From positions 1 through 45,523 of the forward strand of contig JBDSHG010000107.1 in NCBI GenBank assembly GCA_039918615.1: a stretch of 45,523 nucleotides of DNA, given 5' to 3'. Numbering within the stretch: position 1 is the stretch's first letter; each line of letters starts with the position of its first letter. The translations under genes were made by a program, and so were the position numbers. Under the pieces are notes generated by a model. That model was not told the origin of the DNA, did no database searches, and worked only from the letters and a program-made list of their open reading frames with translations. This DNA is from FEN-1250 sp039918615 (GTDB taxonomy: Bacteria; Gemmatimonadota; Gemmatimonadetes; Gemmatimonadales; Gemmatimonadaceae). This document shows positions 16,723 to 25,408 of the stretch, in pieces.

Positions 16723-17697
16723 GTGCGTGAAGTCATTGCGCGGGCTCCGGTGCGCGTGGATTTCGGTGGAGGGTGGACCGACGTCCCGCCATACACCGTC
16801 GAGCAGGGTGGATGCGTTTGCAACCTCGCGATCGCAGCGTACGCGCACGCGACGCTGCGCCCCATCGCGCACGGTGTCGAGCTGTACGCCGACGGCGATG
16901 CCGCGCTGGGCGCCGCCGCGCTCGGACGTGCGCAGCTCAGCGGCGTGCGGCTCGAGCAGGAAAGCGACTTCCCGCGTGGCGCGGGGCTCGGAGGGTCCTC
17001 GGCGGCGGGGGTTGCGGTGGCCGCGGCGCTCGCGGCATGGCAGGGTGAAACCGTGACGCGCAGCGAGCTCGCGGAGCGGAGCCGCGCGCTCGAGGTGGAG
17101 GAGCTCGGGATCGCCGGCGGCTTTCAGGACCACTACGCGGCCGCGTACGGCGGCGCGCTCGCCCTCACCTTCGGCGCGAGCACCAGCGTGACGGAGCTTC
17201 CGCTATCCGATGCGCTCGTCGCGAAGCTGGAGCGCCAGTGCATGATCGCGTACACGGGCGAGTCGCGCATCTCCGGCGCGACGATCACGGCGGTGCTCGA
17301 CGCGTATCGCGATCGCGTCCCGCGCGTCGTCGCGGCACTCGCGCGCATGCGGGCGCTCGCCGTGCAGATGATCGGTGCGCTCACACGCGAGGATGTCGAC
17401 GGGCTCGGCGCACTCGTTGGCGACCACTGGGAGCAGCAGCGGTCGCTTCACGAAAAGATCACGACGCCGTCTGTCGATAGACTGCTCGCGACGGCGCTGG
17501 CGCACGGCGCCATAGGTGGGAAGGCGCTCGGCGCATCGGGCGGTGGCTCGGTGATGATCATCGCGCCGGAGGAGCGCGCGGATGAAGTCCGGATGCACGT
17601 GTCCGCGCTCGCCCGCCTGTTGCCCTTCGTCGTAGATCGCGAGGGCGCGCACGTCACGATTCACGAGCGAGCAGAGACGACGGCATGGCAGAGCTGA
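16723..17697 (+). CDS. GHMP-family sugar kinase (heptose-7-phosphate kinase-like)
   Basis: A 324-residue GHMP kinase. The N-terminus RAPVRVDFGGGWTDVPPY is typical of the sugar-kinase branch that contains D-glycero-D-manno-heptose 7-phosphate kinase (HddA) and related bacterial kinases. The ATP-binding glycine/serine loop PRGAGLGGSSAAGVAVA is at residues 84-100 and the third motif is GKALGASGGGSVMII. GTG start. It leads an operon with the 72-aa protein (13-bp overlap) and the RNase HI-like gene. No heptose isomerase or nucleotidyltransferase adjoins, so the substrate is uncertain. Confidence 0.8.
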   Translation: MREVIARAPVRVDFGGGWTDVPPYTVEQGGCVCNLAIAAYAHATLRPIAHGVELYADGDAALGAAALGRAQLSGVRLEQESDFPRGAGLGGSSAAGVAVAAALAAWQGETVTRSELAERSRALEVEELGIAGGFQDHYAAAYGGALALTFGASTSVTELPLSDALVAKLERQCMIAYTGESRISGATITAVLDAYRDRVPRVVAALARMRALAVQMIGALTREDVDGLGALVGDHWEQQRSLHEKITTPSVDRLLATALAHGAIGGKALGASGGGSVMIIAPEERADEVRMHVSALARLLPFVVDREGAHVTIHERAETTAWQS

Positions 17698-17903
17698 CGA
17701 CCACACAGTACGATCAACTCGAGCGCGCGGTGATCGACAAGCGACGCATCGCGATCTACCGGCGCGGCACCGAGTACATCGTCATTCCCAACCGGCTGCA
17801 TCTGGTGAGCGGGCGCGAGCGCATCGAGGCGGTGCATCCGACGACGGGCGACCGCATCATCATCTATCTGGACGAGATCGACTCTCTCCATGTGATCGGC
17901 TAG
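17685..17903 (+). CDS. Conserved-looking 72-aa protein of unknown function
   Basis: A 72-residue soluble, strongly charged protein that overlaps the GHMP kinase by 13 bp and abuts the next gene with no gap (stop 17901-17903, ATG 17904). The predicted pattern is one helix (TTQYDQLERAVIDKR) followed by several beta strands (RIAIYRRG, EYIVIPNRLHLV, RIIIYLDEIDSLHVI). The compact beta-rich form resembles a small barrel, but I do not recognise a family. Tight packing on both sides shows it is a real translated gene. Confidence 0.65.
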   Translation: MAELTTTQYDQLERAVIDKRRIAIYRRGTEYIVIPNRLHLVSGRERIEAVHPTTGDRIIIYLDEIDSLHVIG

Positions 17904-18542
17904 ATGGCGGGGCCCACCAACTGCCTCCTCGCGGTCTACGCGGACGAGTCGTGCCTCGGCAACGGGCGCGAGGGATCGAATCCGGGAGGCGCCGGCGGGC
18001 TGATCGAGCTCGCGCATCCGAAGTCGGGTGAGCTCGTTCGACGCGACTTCTGGCTCTCGGAGAAGGCGACGACGAACAATCGGATGGCACTGCGCAGCGC
18101 GATAGAGGCACTCGACATCGCATCGTCGAAGAAGTGGAATTGCGTCGTCGTCTTCACCACAGACTCGCGCTATCTCGTCGATGGGATGACGAGCTGGGTG
18201 CACGACTGGGCGCGGCGCGGATGGAAGCGGAAAGGCGGCGAGATCGGGAATCTCGAGCTTTGGCAGGAGCTCGTGGATGTCGCCGCGGGTCATCGCGTCG
18301 AGTGGCGGTGGGTCAAGGGACACGCAGGCCACCCGCAAAACGAGTACGCGAACATGCTCGCGACCCGCGCGGCGGCGCAGCAGGACGAGTCGAAGGGTGC
18401 AATGGAGTCGGGGTTCGAGGCGTGGATGACGAGCGAGCGTGAGCGCGGGCGAATGAAGCTCGATCCCTCCCCACTCCCCGAAATGCGCTCCTTTCGGGAG
18501 GCGCGATCGTTACCGCGTGGAGAGACGGATAGTCTGTTCTAG
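17904..18542 (+). CDS. RNase HI-like protein with altered active site
   Basis: A 212-residue protein whose first 160 residues align along their full length with RNase HI (YADESCLGNG, TTNNRM, TTDSRY, SWVHDWARRGWK, WVKGHAGHPQNE). Of the four catalytic acids, the first (Asp14) and third (Asp87) are kept and the late His (His140) is present. The second, the Glu of RMEL, is Ala62 (RMAL), and the fourth, the Asp of NERCDEL, is Asn150 (NEYANML). A Glu next to Asp14 replaces the usual Gly. A C-terminal extension of about 50 residues is polar. It may be a nuclease with a rearranged site or a non-catalytic RNA/DNA-hybrid binder. Confidence 0.85.
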   Translation: MAGPTNCLLAVYADESCLGNGREGSNPGGAGGLIELAHPKSGELVRRDFWLSEKATTNNRMALRSAIEALDIASSKKWNCVVVFTTDSRYLVDGMTSWVHDWARRGWKRKGGEIGNLELWQELVDVAAGHRVEWRWVKGHAGHPQNEYANMLATRAAAQQDESKGAMESGFEAWMTSERERGRMKLDPSPLPEMRSFREARSLPRGETDSLF

Positions 18543-18570
18543 GCTATCATTCCCACTTCGGAGCCCTCAG

Positions 18571-18753
18571 ATGCGCAAAACCGCACTATTACTCGTTGCC
18601 GGACTGGTGATGGGGTACCTTGCCGGCTTCAGCGATGCCCAGGAGCACACCGAGAATATCGGCGCCCGCATCATTCATCGCGTCGGCGGCGACAACAGGG
18701 AGCGCGTCTCTACGGATGTCGACAAGCAGATGGAGCAGGTCGGTAGGCCGTAG
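18571..18753 (+). CDS. Small exported or membrane-anchored protein (60 aa)
   Basis: A 60-residue protein from ATG 18571, with GGAG eight nt upstream. The N-terminal hydrophobic segment RKTALLLVAGLVMGYLAG may be a signal peptide (cleavage near SDA-Q) or a single membrane anchor. The rest is polar and highly charged. No family recognised. It stands between the RNase HI-like gene and the glycosyltransferase on the same strand. Confidence 0.6.
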   Translation: MRKTALLLVAGLVMGYLAGFSDAQEHTENIGARIIHRVGGDNRERVSTDVDKQMEQVGRP

Positions 18754-18792
18754 CGAATCGTCGGTGACACCTTCATCTCAGGCTTTCGTTTG

Positions 18793-19548
18793 ATGGTTCG
18801 CGCCAGACCGATCACGCTCAGCGTCCTGATCCCCTGCTACAACGAAGCCGCCACCATCGACAAGACGCTCGATGCCGTGCTGGCGCTCGGCGACCAGATC
18901 CTCGCCGACGGCATCAGCCTCCAGATCGTCGCCGTCGACGACGCATCGAAGGACGCGACGTTCGAGCGGCTGACGGAGCGCGCCAACGCCTCCGGCGGGC
19001 GGATGCTGGTGGCGCGCCACCCCGAGAATCGCGGCAAGGGCTCGGCGATCCAGACCGCGCGCGATCACGCGACCGGCGACATCGCGATCATCCAGGACGC
19101 CGACCTCGAGTACGTTCCCAGCGACATCCCGGCTGTCATCGAGCCGATCCTCGACGGACATGCGGATGCCGTCGTCGGCACGCGCTTCGGATCGGGATCG
19201 CATCGCGTGCTCTACTTCTGGCACCGCCTTGGCAACGGCGGGCTGACGCTCATGTCGAACATGTTCACGAACCTGAACCTCACCGACATGGAGGTGGGGT
19301 ACAAGGCGTTTACGGGCCGCACGCTCAAGGCGATGCACCTCACCAATCCGCGCTTCGGCATCGAGCCGGAAATCGTCGCACGCCTCGCGCAGATGGGCGC
19401 GCGTGTGTACGAGGTGCCGATCAGCTATCATGGGCGTACGTACGCCGAGGGAAAGAAGATCACGTGGAAGGATGGCGTCGCCGCGTTCTTTCATATTCTT
19501 CGTGCGCGGCTTTCGTCGTCCAAACAGCAGCAGCTTCCGCCTGAGTGA
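18793..19548 (+). CDS. Glycosyltransferase family 2, dolichol-phosphate-mannose-synthase-like
   Basis: A 251-residue inverting GT2 enzyme. VLIPCYNEAATIDKTL opens the nucleotide-sugar fold, VDDAS follows at about residues 48-52, and the metal-binding DADLEY is at 102-107. There is no C-terminal membrane helix, so it belongs to the soluble or peripheral DPM1 type that loads a sugar onto a polyprenyl phosphate. ATG 18793 is preferred over the TTG one codon earlier. Acceptor and sugar are not predictable. The next gene starts 8 bp downstream. Confidence 0.87.
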   Translation: MVRARPITLSVLIPCYNEAATIDKTLDAVLALGDQILADGISLQIVAVDDASKDATFERLTERANASGGRMLVARHPENRGKGSAIQTARDHATGDIAIIQDADLEYVPSDIPAVIEPILDGHADAVVGTRFGSGSHRVLYFWHRLGNGGLTLMSNMFTNLNLTDMEVGYKAFTGRTLKAMHLTNPRFGIEPEIVARLAQMGARVYEVPISYHGRTYAEGKKITWKDGVAAFFHILRARLSSSKQQQLPPE

Positions 19549-19556
19549 ACTAGCAC

Positions 19557-20144
19557 ATGGATGATCTCGACCGGCTCGTTCGACGGCTCGTGCAGAATGT
19601 CCGGAACGGCTATCCGCAGTATCTGAGTCAGCCGGTAGAAGTATCGGAGCTCTACCAGACGCTGATTCCGTACCGGCACAATCGCACCGAGCTCGAGATC
19701 GAGACCAACCAGGATTACGAGGCGGCGCTCTGCCAGCTGCTCTCGGGCGAACGCGGCTATGCGACGGGCGACAGCGCGATGCAGGACGCGATGCGGAAAG
19801 AGCTTTCGTCGCCGAATCCGAACACCGCCGTCTTCCGCGACTACGCCGCCGCGCGCGTGACGCTCACCTCGGAGGCGGTTCGCCACTTCGCCGATTCACC
19901 GACGAGCATCCAGCGCGGCGCGCCCAGCTCGACTCCTCGCGCAACATCCGCCGCCTCGTCCCCGAACTCCGCAGCCGGCTCGTGTCGCTACTGCGGCGGA
20001 ACTCTCCCCGACGGCCGGCGCGTGCTCTTCTGCCCGAGCTGCGGGCAGAATCTCATGGTGCAGCGCTGCCCCGCGTGCGGAACGGAGCTCGAGATCCACT
20101 GGAAGTACTGCATCACCTGCGGCCGCGGAGTCGCAGCCACGTGA
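19557..20144 (+). CDS. Double zinc-ribbon protein of unknown function
   Basis: A 195-residue protein. Residues 1-115 form a mostly helical domain that I do not recognise (LVRRLVQNVRNGYPQYL, ELYQTLIPYRHNRTELEIE). A Ser/Ala/Pro linker follows (about 115-140), then two tandem zinc ribbons: CRYCGG with CPSCGQ, and CPACGT with CITCGR. It ends with a GTGA overlap into the next gene. The layout suggests a regulatory or adaptor protein. Confidence 0.7.
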   Translation: MDDLDRLVRRLVQNVRNGYPQYLSQPVEVSELYQTLIPYRHNRTELEIETNQDYEAALCQLLSGERGYATGDSAMQDAMRKELSSPNPNTAVFRDYAAARVTLTSEAVRHFADSPTSIQRGAPSSTPRATSAASSPNSAAGSCRYCGGTLPDGRRVLFCPSCGQNLMVQRCPACGTELEIHWKYCITCGRGVAAT

Positions 20145-21202
20145 CGCAACGGCACACACTCGCCGTCATCGGCGGCGATGGGATAGGCCCCGAAGTCGTT
20201 GGTGAGGCGCTCAAGGTGCTCGACGCGGTCGAGGCCGTGTACCATCCGGGGATCGTCGTCGAGCTGCTGCCGTGGGGCGCCGAGCATTACCTGAAAACCG
20301 GAATCACGATTCCGCCCGAGGAGATGCAGCGCCTCGGACGCGATGTCAGCGCGATCCTCGTCGGCGCGCTCGGCGATTCACGTGTGCCGGACAACGTGCA
20401 CGCACGCGACATCCTCCTCGGGATGCGCTTCCAACTCGATCTCTACGTCAACGAGCGCCCCGCACGCCTCTTCGACGACCGGCTCACGCCACTCAAGGGG
20501 AAGACGGTACGCGACTTCGATCTCGTCGTCTTCCGCGAGAATACCGAAGGGTTGTACGTGAGCGTGGGCGGCGCGTTCAAGGTCGGCACGCCGGACGAGA
20601 TCACGATCGCCGAGGAGCTCAACACGCGAAAGGGTGTGGAGCGTATCATCCGCCACGCCTTTGCGTGGGCGCGCGCGCACGGGAAGACGCGCGTCACGAT
20701 GGCGGACAAGGCGAACGCGATCGCGGCGCACGGGCTCTGGCGCCGCGTGTTCGAGGAGGTCGGCGCCGAGTACGCGGACATCAAGCGCGACACGCGCTAC
20801 ATCGACGCAATGGCCATGGATCTCGTGCGCACTCCCGAGGCGTTCCAGGTGATCGTCACCGGCAATCTCTTCGGCGACATCCTCTCCGACCTCGCATCGA
20901 TCCTCGTTGGCGGGCTCGGGATCGCGCCGAGCGCGAACCGGCATCCGGGACGCGTGACGATGTACGAGCCGGTACACGGGAGCGCGCCGCCGCTCGTTGG
21001 GAAAGACATCGCGAACCCGATGGCCGCGATTCTCTCGCTGGCGATGATGCTGGAGGGCGTCGGCGAAGTCGACGCCGGCGCTGCGGTCGAGCGCGCAGTG
21101 CGCGCGGCGATCAAGGCCAACGTCGGCACCCCGGATATCGGCGGAACGCTGGCGACGCGCGCGGTGGGCGACTGGATCGCGGCGCACGTGGGCGAGGGAT
21201 AA
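20141..21202 (+). CDS. Isocitrate/isopropylmalate dehydrogenase family protein
   Basis: A 353-residue metal-dependent beta-decarboxylating dehydrogenase. The start is GTG 20141, overlapping the previous stop by 4 bp. IGGDGIGPEV is the family opening, and TGNLFGDILSDLASILVGGL carries the metal-binding Asp residues. The substrate-specificity helix region reads RENTEGLYVSVGG, closer to isocitrate, homoisocitrate and tartrate dehydrogenases (RENTEG) than to classical LeuB. Late motif APSANR and PVHGSAP are intact. No leuCD lies nearby, so 3-isopropylmalate dehydrogenase should not be assumed. Confidence 0.8.
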   Translation: MTQRHTLAVIGGDGIGPEVVGEALKVLDAVEAVYHPGIVVELLPWGAEHYLKTGITIPPEEMQRLGRDVSAILVGALGDSRVPDNVHARDILLGMRFQLDLYVNERPARLFDDRLTPLKGKTVRDFDLVVFRENTEGLYVSVGGAFKVGTPDEITIAEELNTRKGVERIIRHAFAWARAHGKTRVTMADKANAIAAHGLWRRVFEEVGAEYADIKRDTRYIDAMAMDLVRTPEAFQVIVTGNLFGDILSDLASILVGGLGIAPSANRHPGRVTMYEPVHGSAPPLVGKDIANPMAAILSLAMMLEGVGEVDAGAAVERAVRAAIKANVGTPDIGGTLATRAVGDWIAAHVGEG

Positions 21203-21272
21203 TCCTGGCAGTTCCCCCCGCAGCGGGAGGTGGTCATCTTTCGAGACTCACCACCACCGTTCGGGGATTCCA

Positions 21273-22484
21273 GTGGGCACTCAGGGCAGCAACCGCGACA
21301 TCGTCTTCCTTTCCGGCGTGCGCACACCGTTCGGGACGTTCGGCGGTGCGCTGAGGGATTTCAGCGCCATCGACCTCGGCGTCTTCGCCAGCAAGGCCGC
21401 GATGGATGCGGCACACGTCGAGCCGAAGGAGATCCAGCACGCGATCTTCGGCAACGTGATGCAGACGACGTCGGACACGATCTACTACGCGCGCCACGTC
21501 GCGCTCCGATCGGGGGTGCCGATCGAGACCCCCGCGCTCACTGTGAACCGGCTGTGCGGCTCGGGCTTCCAGGCGGTAATCAGCGGCGCGATGGAGATTC
21601 TGCTCGACGAGGCGGATGTCTGCCTCGTGGGCGGAGGGGAGTCGATGTCGCAAGCGCCGCACATCGCGCGCGGGCTGCGCTGGGGGCTGTCGCTCGGGAA
21701 GAGCCCGATTCTCGAGGATTCGCTCTGGGAAGGGCTGAAGGATCCGTACGCCGGCTGCGCGATGGGCGACACGGCGGAGAAGGTCGGCGCGCAGTTCAGC
21801 GTCGACCGCCTCTGCAGCGATGAGTTTGCACTGCGCTCGCAGATGCTCGCGGCCGACGCTTGGGCGACCGGCATCTACGCGGACGAGGTCGTCGGTGTGC
21901 CGGTGCGGAATCCGAAGACGAAGAAGGAGGAAATCCTCGCCCGCGACGAGCACATGCGTCCCGACACTACCGCTGAAGGGCTCGCGAAGCTGCGAACGGT
22001 GTTCAAGGAAGGTGGACTCGTCACGGCGGGCAATGCATCCGGAATCGGCGATGGCGCCGCGGCACTCGTGATCTCGAGCGCCGAGTATGCGAAGCGCATG
22101 GGGAAGAAGCCGCTGGCGCGCCTCGTGTCGTGGGGTACGGCGGGAGTCGATCCGACGATCATGGGCATCGGCCCCGTGCCTGCGTCGAATATCGCGCTGA
22201 AGAAAGCAGGGATGACGCTCGACCAGATGGATCTCGTCGAGGTAAACGAGGCGTTCGCGAGCCAGGTGTGCGCTGTCGAGCGGTCGCTCGGCGTCGACCG
22301 GAACAAGCTCAACATCCACGGCGGCGCGATCGCGCTGAGTCATCCCCTCGCCGCATCGGGGGCGCGCATCTGCGCGCACCTCCTGCACGCGCTCAAGTCC
22401 ACGGGCAAGCGTTACGGACTCGGCTCGGCGTGCATCGGCGGCGGGCAGGGGATCGCGGTGATCATTGAATCGCTCGAGGCGTAG
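21273..22484 (+). CDS. Acetyl-CoA acetyltransferase / thiolase
   Basis: A 403-residue thiolase. The acyl-accepting Cys is in VNRLCGSGFQ (Cys95), the catalytic His in LSHPLAASGARI (His357) and the second Cys in SACIGGGQG (Cys387), all in family spacing. The length and the RTPFGTFGGAL opening fit biosynthetic acetoacetyl-CoA thiolases. GTG start with GGGGA upstream. The 3-hydroxybutyryl-CoA dehydrogenase gene two genes downstream could use its product for butyrate-, PHB- or beta-oxidation-type chemistry. The 3' end overlaps the next gene by 20 bp. Confidence 0.92.
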   Translation: MGTQGSNRDIVFLSGVRTPFGTFGGALRDFSAIDLGVFASKAAMDAAHVEPKEIQHAIFGNVMQTTSDTIYYARHVALRSGVPIETPALTVNRLCGSGFQAVISGAMEILLDEADVCLVGGGESMSQAPHIARGLRWGLSLGKSPILEDSLWEGLKDPYAGCAMGDTAEKVGAQFSVDRLCSDEFALRSQMLAADAWATGIYADEVVGVPVRNPKTKKEEILARDEHMRPDTTAEGLAKLRTVFKEGGLVTAGNASGIGDGAAALVISSAEYAKRMGKKPLARLVSWGTAGVDPTIMGIGPVPASNIALKKAGMTLDQMDLVEVNEAFASQVCAVERSLGVDRNKLNIHGGAIALSHPLAASGARICAHLLHALKSTGKRYGLGSACIGGGQGIAVIIESLEA

Positions 22485-23634
22485 TCGCGCTGCCGCGGCG
22501 GGTGCGGTACTGCTCGCTGCCGGTTGCTCCGGGCTCGTCGGCGCCAACACGAAGGTCGAGACGGAGGCCGTTGCCGCGCCTACGGGCATCAGCCAGGAAG
22601 TAGTCGGGCAGACGCCGTGGCCGGTGAAGACGCGCTACGTGGTCGATCTCTGGCTGCACGGCTATGCGATGCTCGTCACCGACACGTCGCGGACGCCGAG
22701 CTTTCGTCTCGACTATCGCGACGCGATGATCGTCGCGAAGAACAGCCGCAGCATCACGTCGCAGCTCGATGCGAACGCGGAGGCGCTGCGGCACGGGCTG
22801 CGCGTGAATCCGCGGCTGCTCGATGGCGCGCGCCTCGCGCTGCGCGAGGGGAGCTGGGAGGAGATGGGGAACGACATCGCCGCCTTCCTCACCGCCGGCG
22901 AAGACCCGGCGAGCGGCAAGAAGCGGCCCTCGGTGCTCACGACGTGGAAGCGCGCGCCGCACGCGGCGGCCGAGACTACGAACATGATGGCGGCGCTCGG
23001 CTCCATCTACCGCACCGATTCAGATCGCGCGTGGCTGAAAATGTTCGCGCTGTCGCTCACCGATGAGCACTCGAAGTTTTACGAGCTCTACTGGCGCGAG
23101 CAGCAGCACGTGTTGCGTCCCGCGCTCGCCGCGGTCGACAGCCAGTTCTCGCAGCGCTATCTGAAGCAGCTTCGGAGCTATCTGCGCGGGGTGCAGCTGC
23201 CAACGGGTGAGATCGTTCTCTCCCTCCCGCTCGGGGGCGAGGGGCGCAGCATTCTCGAGGGGCAGCACTCGATCGCGGTCGGCTTCCCCGCTACTGCCGA
23301 CTCTTCGCTCGACGCGGTGTACGAGTTCGCGCACGAGGCGATCGGCGGGATCGCGGAGGAGGCGGTGCGTGAGCGCATCTCACCGGCCGAGTTTCGCGTG
23401 GGCGCGGCGGCGCAGTTCGAGAGCCCGGCTAAGGTTCGCGGCGGCGCGATGCTTCTCGAGCGCGCGATCCCCGAGCTCGTGGCGGGTTACGAGCGACACT
23501 ATCTGGCGCTTGCGCGCGTATTGTTCGATGCGGCCAGCGTCGACTCGGCGTTCGTGCGTGCATTTCCCCTGCGGCAGGCGATCATCGACGGAATGGATCA
23601 GCGGCTCGACGAAATGATCAAGGCGGCGAACTAG
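22465..23634 (+). CDS. Predicted lipoprotein of unknown function
   Basis: A 389-residue protein with a TTG start (22465) inside the thiolase 3' end. The signal MNRSRRSRAAAAGAVLLAAG is followed by a lipobox Cys (LAAGC, Cys21). The mature part is largely alpha-helical and polar, with no domain I recognise. It overlaps the next gene by 1 bp. Close coupling to thiolase and Hbd genes is unexplained. Confidence 0.65.
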   Translation: MNRSRRSRAAAAGAVLLAAGCSGLVGANTKVETEAVAAPTGISQEVVGQTPWPVKTRYVVDLWLHGYAMLVTDTSRTPSFRLDYRDAMIVAKNSRSITSQLDANAEALRHGLRVNPRLLDGARLALREGSWEEMGNDIAAFLTAGEDPASGKKRPSVLTTWKRAPHAAAETTNMMAALGSIYRTDSDRAWLKMFALSLTDEHSKFYELYWREQQHVLRPALAAVDSQFSQRYLKQLRSYLRGVQLPTGEIVLSLPLGGEGRSILEGQHSIAVGFPATADSSLDAVYEFAHEAIGGIAEEAVRERISPAEFRVGAAAQFESPAKVRGGAMLLERAIPELVAGYERHYLALARVLFDAASVDSAFVRAFPLRQAIIDGMDQRLDEMIKAAN

Positions 23635-24482
23635 TGGCCGACGAGTCGAAGCCGGTGCCTCCGCCCGTCGCGTCCGCGGCGCCCGCGCCGGGACTCCCCG
23701 CGCCGCTGGAGCGCGCCGCGCTCGAGCGCGTGCTCGCGCGCGCGGCGGAGCTCCAGGCCGCCGAGGCGGACCCGGGAGAGCTCACGCTCACTGAGGCGCA
23801 GATCCTCGACGTCGGCAACGAGGTCGGAATCCCCGCGAAGCATCTGCGCCAGGCGCTCGCCGAGGAGCGCTCGCGCGTCGAGGTGCCGGTGGAGCGCGGA
23901 CGGGTAGCCGCCATCTTTGGTCCGGCGACCGTCTTCGCGAGCCGAACCGTCCGTGGTACGCCGACGGCGCTCTTCGAGAAGCTCGACGACGCGATGCAGC
24001 GTGAGGAGTCACTGCGCGTGAAGCGCCGCTTCCCGGACCGCATCGCGTGGGAGCCGCGCGGGGGGATGGCGACGGAGTTCCGCCGCCTGATGAACGTCGG
24101 CGGCCATGGCTACCGCCTCGCGCGCGCGCAGGAGGTCTCGGCGACGGTCATCGCGATCGATGCGGAGCGCTCGATCGTGCGACTCGATGCCAGCTTGGCG
24201 AACATTCGGAGGCAGCGGCTGATCGGCGGCAGCGGCGCCGCGGTGGCGAGCGGCGTCGCCTCGGGGATCCTTCTCGCGCTCGGAGTGATGACCGCGGTGG
24301 CTGCGCTGCCGGTGGCGGCGGGGCTCGTCGGAGGATACTTCATCGCGCGGAGCCACGCGCCGCAGGTCGAGGGCGCGCAGCTCGCGCTCGAGCAGATGCT
24401 GGACCGTCTCGAGCGCGGCGAGATCCAGCGTCCGTCGCTCCTCTCGGCGATCACTCAGAGCACGGGCCTTCGCTGGCCCTGA
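23634..24482 (+). CDS. Predicted membrane protein of unknown function
   Basis: A 282-residue protein starting with GTG that overlaps the previous stop. The Pro/Ala-rich N-terminus is followed by a short helical domain (LTLTEAQILDVGNEVGIPAKHLRQAL, residues about 49-76) resembling a helix-turn-helix-like module. A soluble region follows to about 195, then a hydrophobic hairpin (about 200-240), and a C-terminal helix with EQMLDRLERGE. Probably an inner-membrane protein with cytoplasmic N-terminus. No family recognised. Confidence 0.62.
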   Translation: MADESKPVPPPVASAAPAPGLPAPLERAALERVLARAAELQAAEADPGELTLTEAQILDVGNEVGIPAKHLRQALAEERSRVEVPVERGRVAAIFGPATVFASRTVRGTPTALFEKLDDAMQREESLRVKRRFPDRIAWEPRGGMATEFRRLMNVGGHGYRLARAQEVSATVIAIDAERSIVRLDASLANIRRQRLIGGSGAAVASGVASGILLALGVMTAVAALPVAAGLVGGYFIARSHAPQVEGAQLALEQMLDRLERGEIQRPSLLSAITQSTGLRWP

Positions 24483-24518
24483 ACGTTCGCACTACACACC
24501 TCTTCTTCCATTGAAAAC

Positions 24519-25406
24519 ATGACAACGATTGCGACCGTCGGCGTGCTCGGCGGAGGACTCATGGGCTCGGGGATCGCGCAGGTCGCGGCCGCGAACGGCT
24601 TCAGGACCATCGTGCGCGAGGTCGATGACGCGTCGGTCAAGCGCGCCCGCGCGAGCATCGAGAAGTCGCTCGACAAGGCGATCGAGAAAAAGAAGCTGAC
24701 GCCGGAGCAGAAGGCGGAGACGCTGGGGCGACTGATTTTCACGACGACGGTCGCCGATCTGGCGACGGCCGACATCGTGATCGAGGCGATCATCGAAGAC
24801 CTCGAGCTCAAGAATGCGATCTGGAAGGAGTTGAACGCGCTCTGTCCGGCGCACACGATCTTCGCGTCGAACACCTCGAGCCTCACGATCGCGGCGATGG
24901 CCTCCGCAGGCGGACGCGGCGACCGGATGGTCGGGCTCCACTTCTTCAATCCGGTGCCGGTAATGAAGCTCGTCGAGGTCGTGAAGACCGTGACGACCAG
25001 CGACGAGAGCTTCGCGCGGGCGTTCGACTTCGCGAAGAATCTCGGTAAGGAGCCGATCGCGGCGAAGGACAACTCGGGGTTCGTTGTGAACTTGCTGCTC
25101 GTTCCCTATCTGCTGGATGCGATCAATGCGCTCGAGCACGGCGTTGCGAGCGTGGAAGACATCGACAAGGGGATGATGCTGGGCACCGGCTATCCAATGG
25201 GCCCGTTCACGCTCCTCGACTTCGTCGGCCTCGACACGACGTACAAGATCGCCGAGATCATGTTCGACGAATATCGGGAGAAGCGGTACGCGCCACCGCC
25301 GCTACTCAAGCGGATGGTGCTCGCTGGTTACTATGGAAAGAAGTCGAAGCGCGGATTCTACGATTATTCGGTAGAGCCGCCTGTCGTGAGCGCGCTGGGG
25401 CTATAG
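24519..25406 (+). CDS. hbd: 3-hydroxybutyryl-CoA dehydrogenase
   Basis: A 295-residue NAD(P)-dependent 3-hydroxyacyl-CoA dehydrogenase. The Rossmann motif GVLGGGLMGSGIAQVA is at residues 8-23, the substrate loop is GLHFFNPVPVMKLVEVV with the catalytic His, and PMGPFTLLDFVGLD is in the C-terminal helical domain. It is the single-function type. Together with the thiolase it can make or oxidise 3-hydroxybutyryl-CoA. It converges on the DUF116 gene with a 2-bp gap. Confidence 0.93.
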   Translation: MTTIATVGVLGGGLMGSGIAQVAAANGFRTIVREVDDASVKRARASIEKSLDKAIEKKKLTPEQKAETLGRLIFTTTVADLATADIVIEAIIEDLELKNAIWKELNALCPAHTIFASNTSSLTIAAMASAGGRGDRMVGLHFFNPVPVMKLVEVVKTVTTSDESFARAFDFAKNLGKEPIAAKDNSGFVVNLLLVPYLLDAINALEHGVASVEDIDKGMMLGTGYPMGPFTLLDFVGLDTTYKIAEIMFDEYREKRYAPPPLLKRMVLAGYYGKKSKRGFYDYSVEPPVVSALGL

Positions 25407-25408
25407 AG

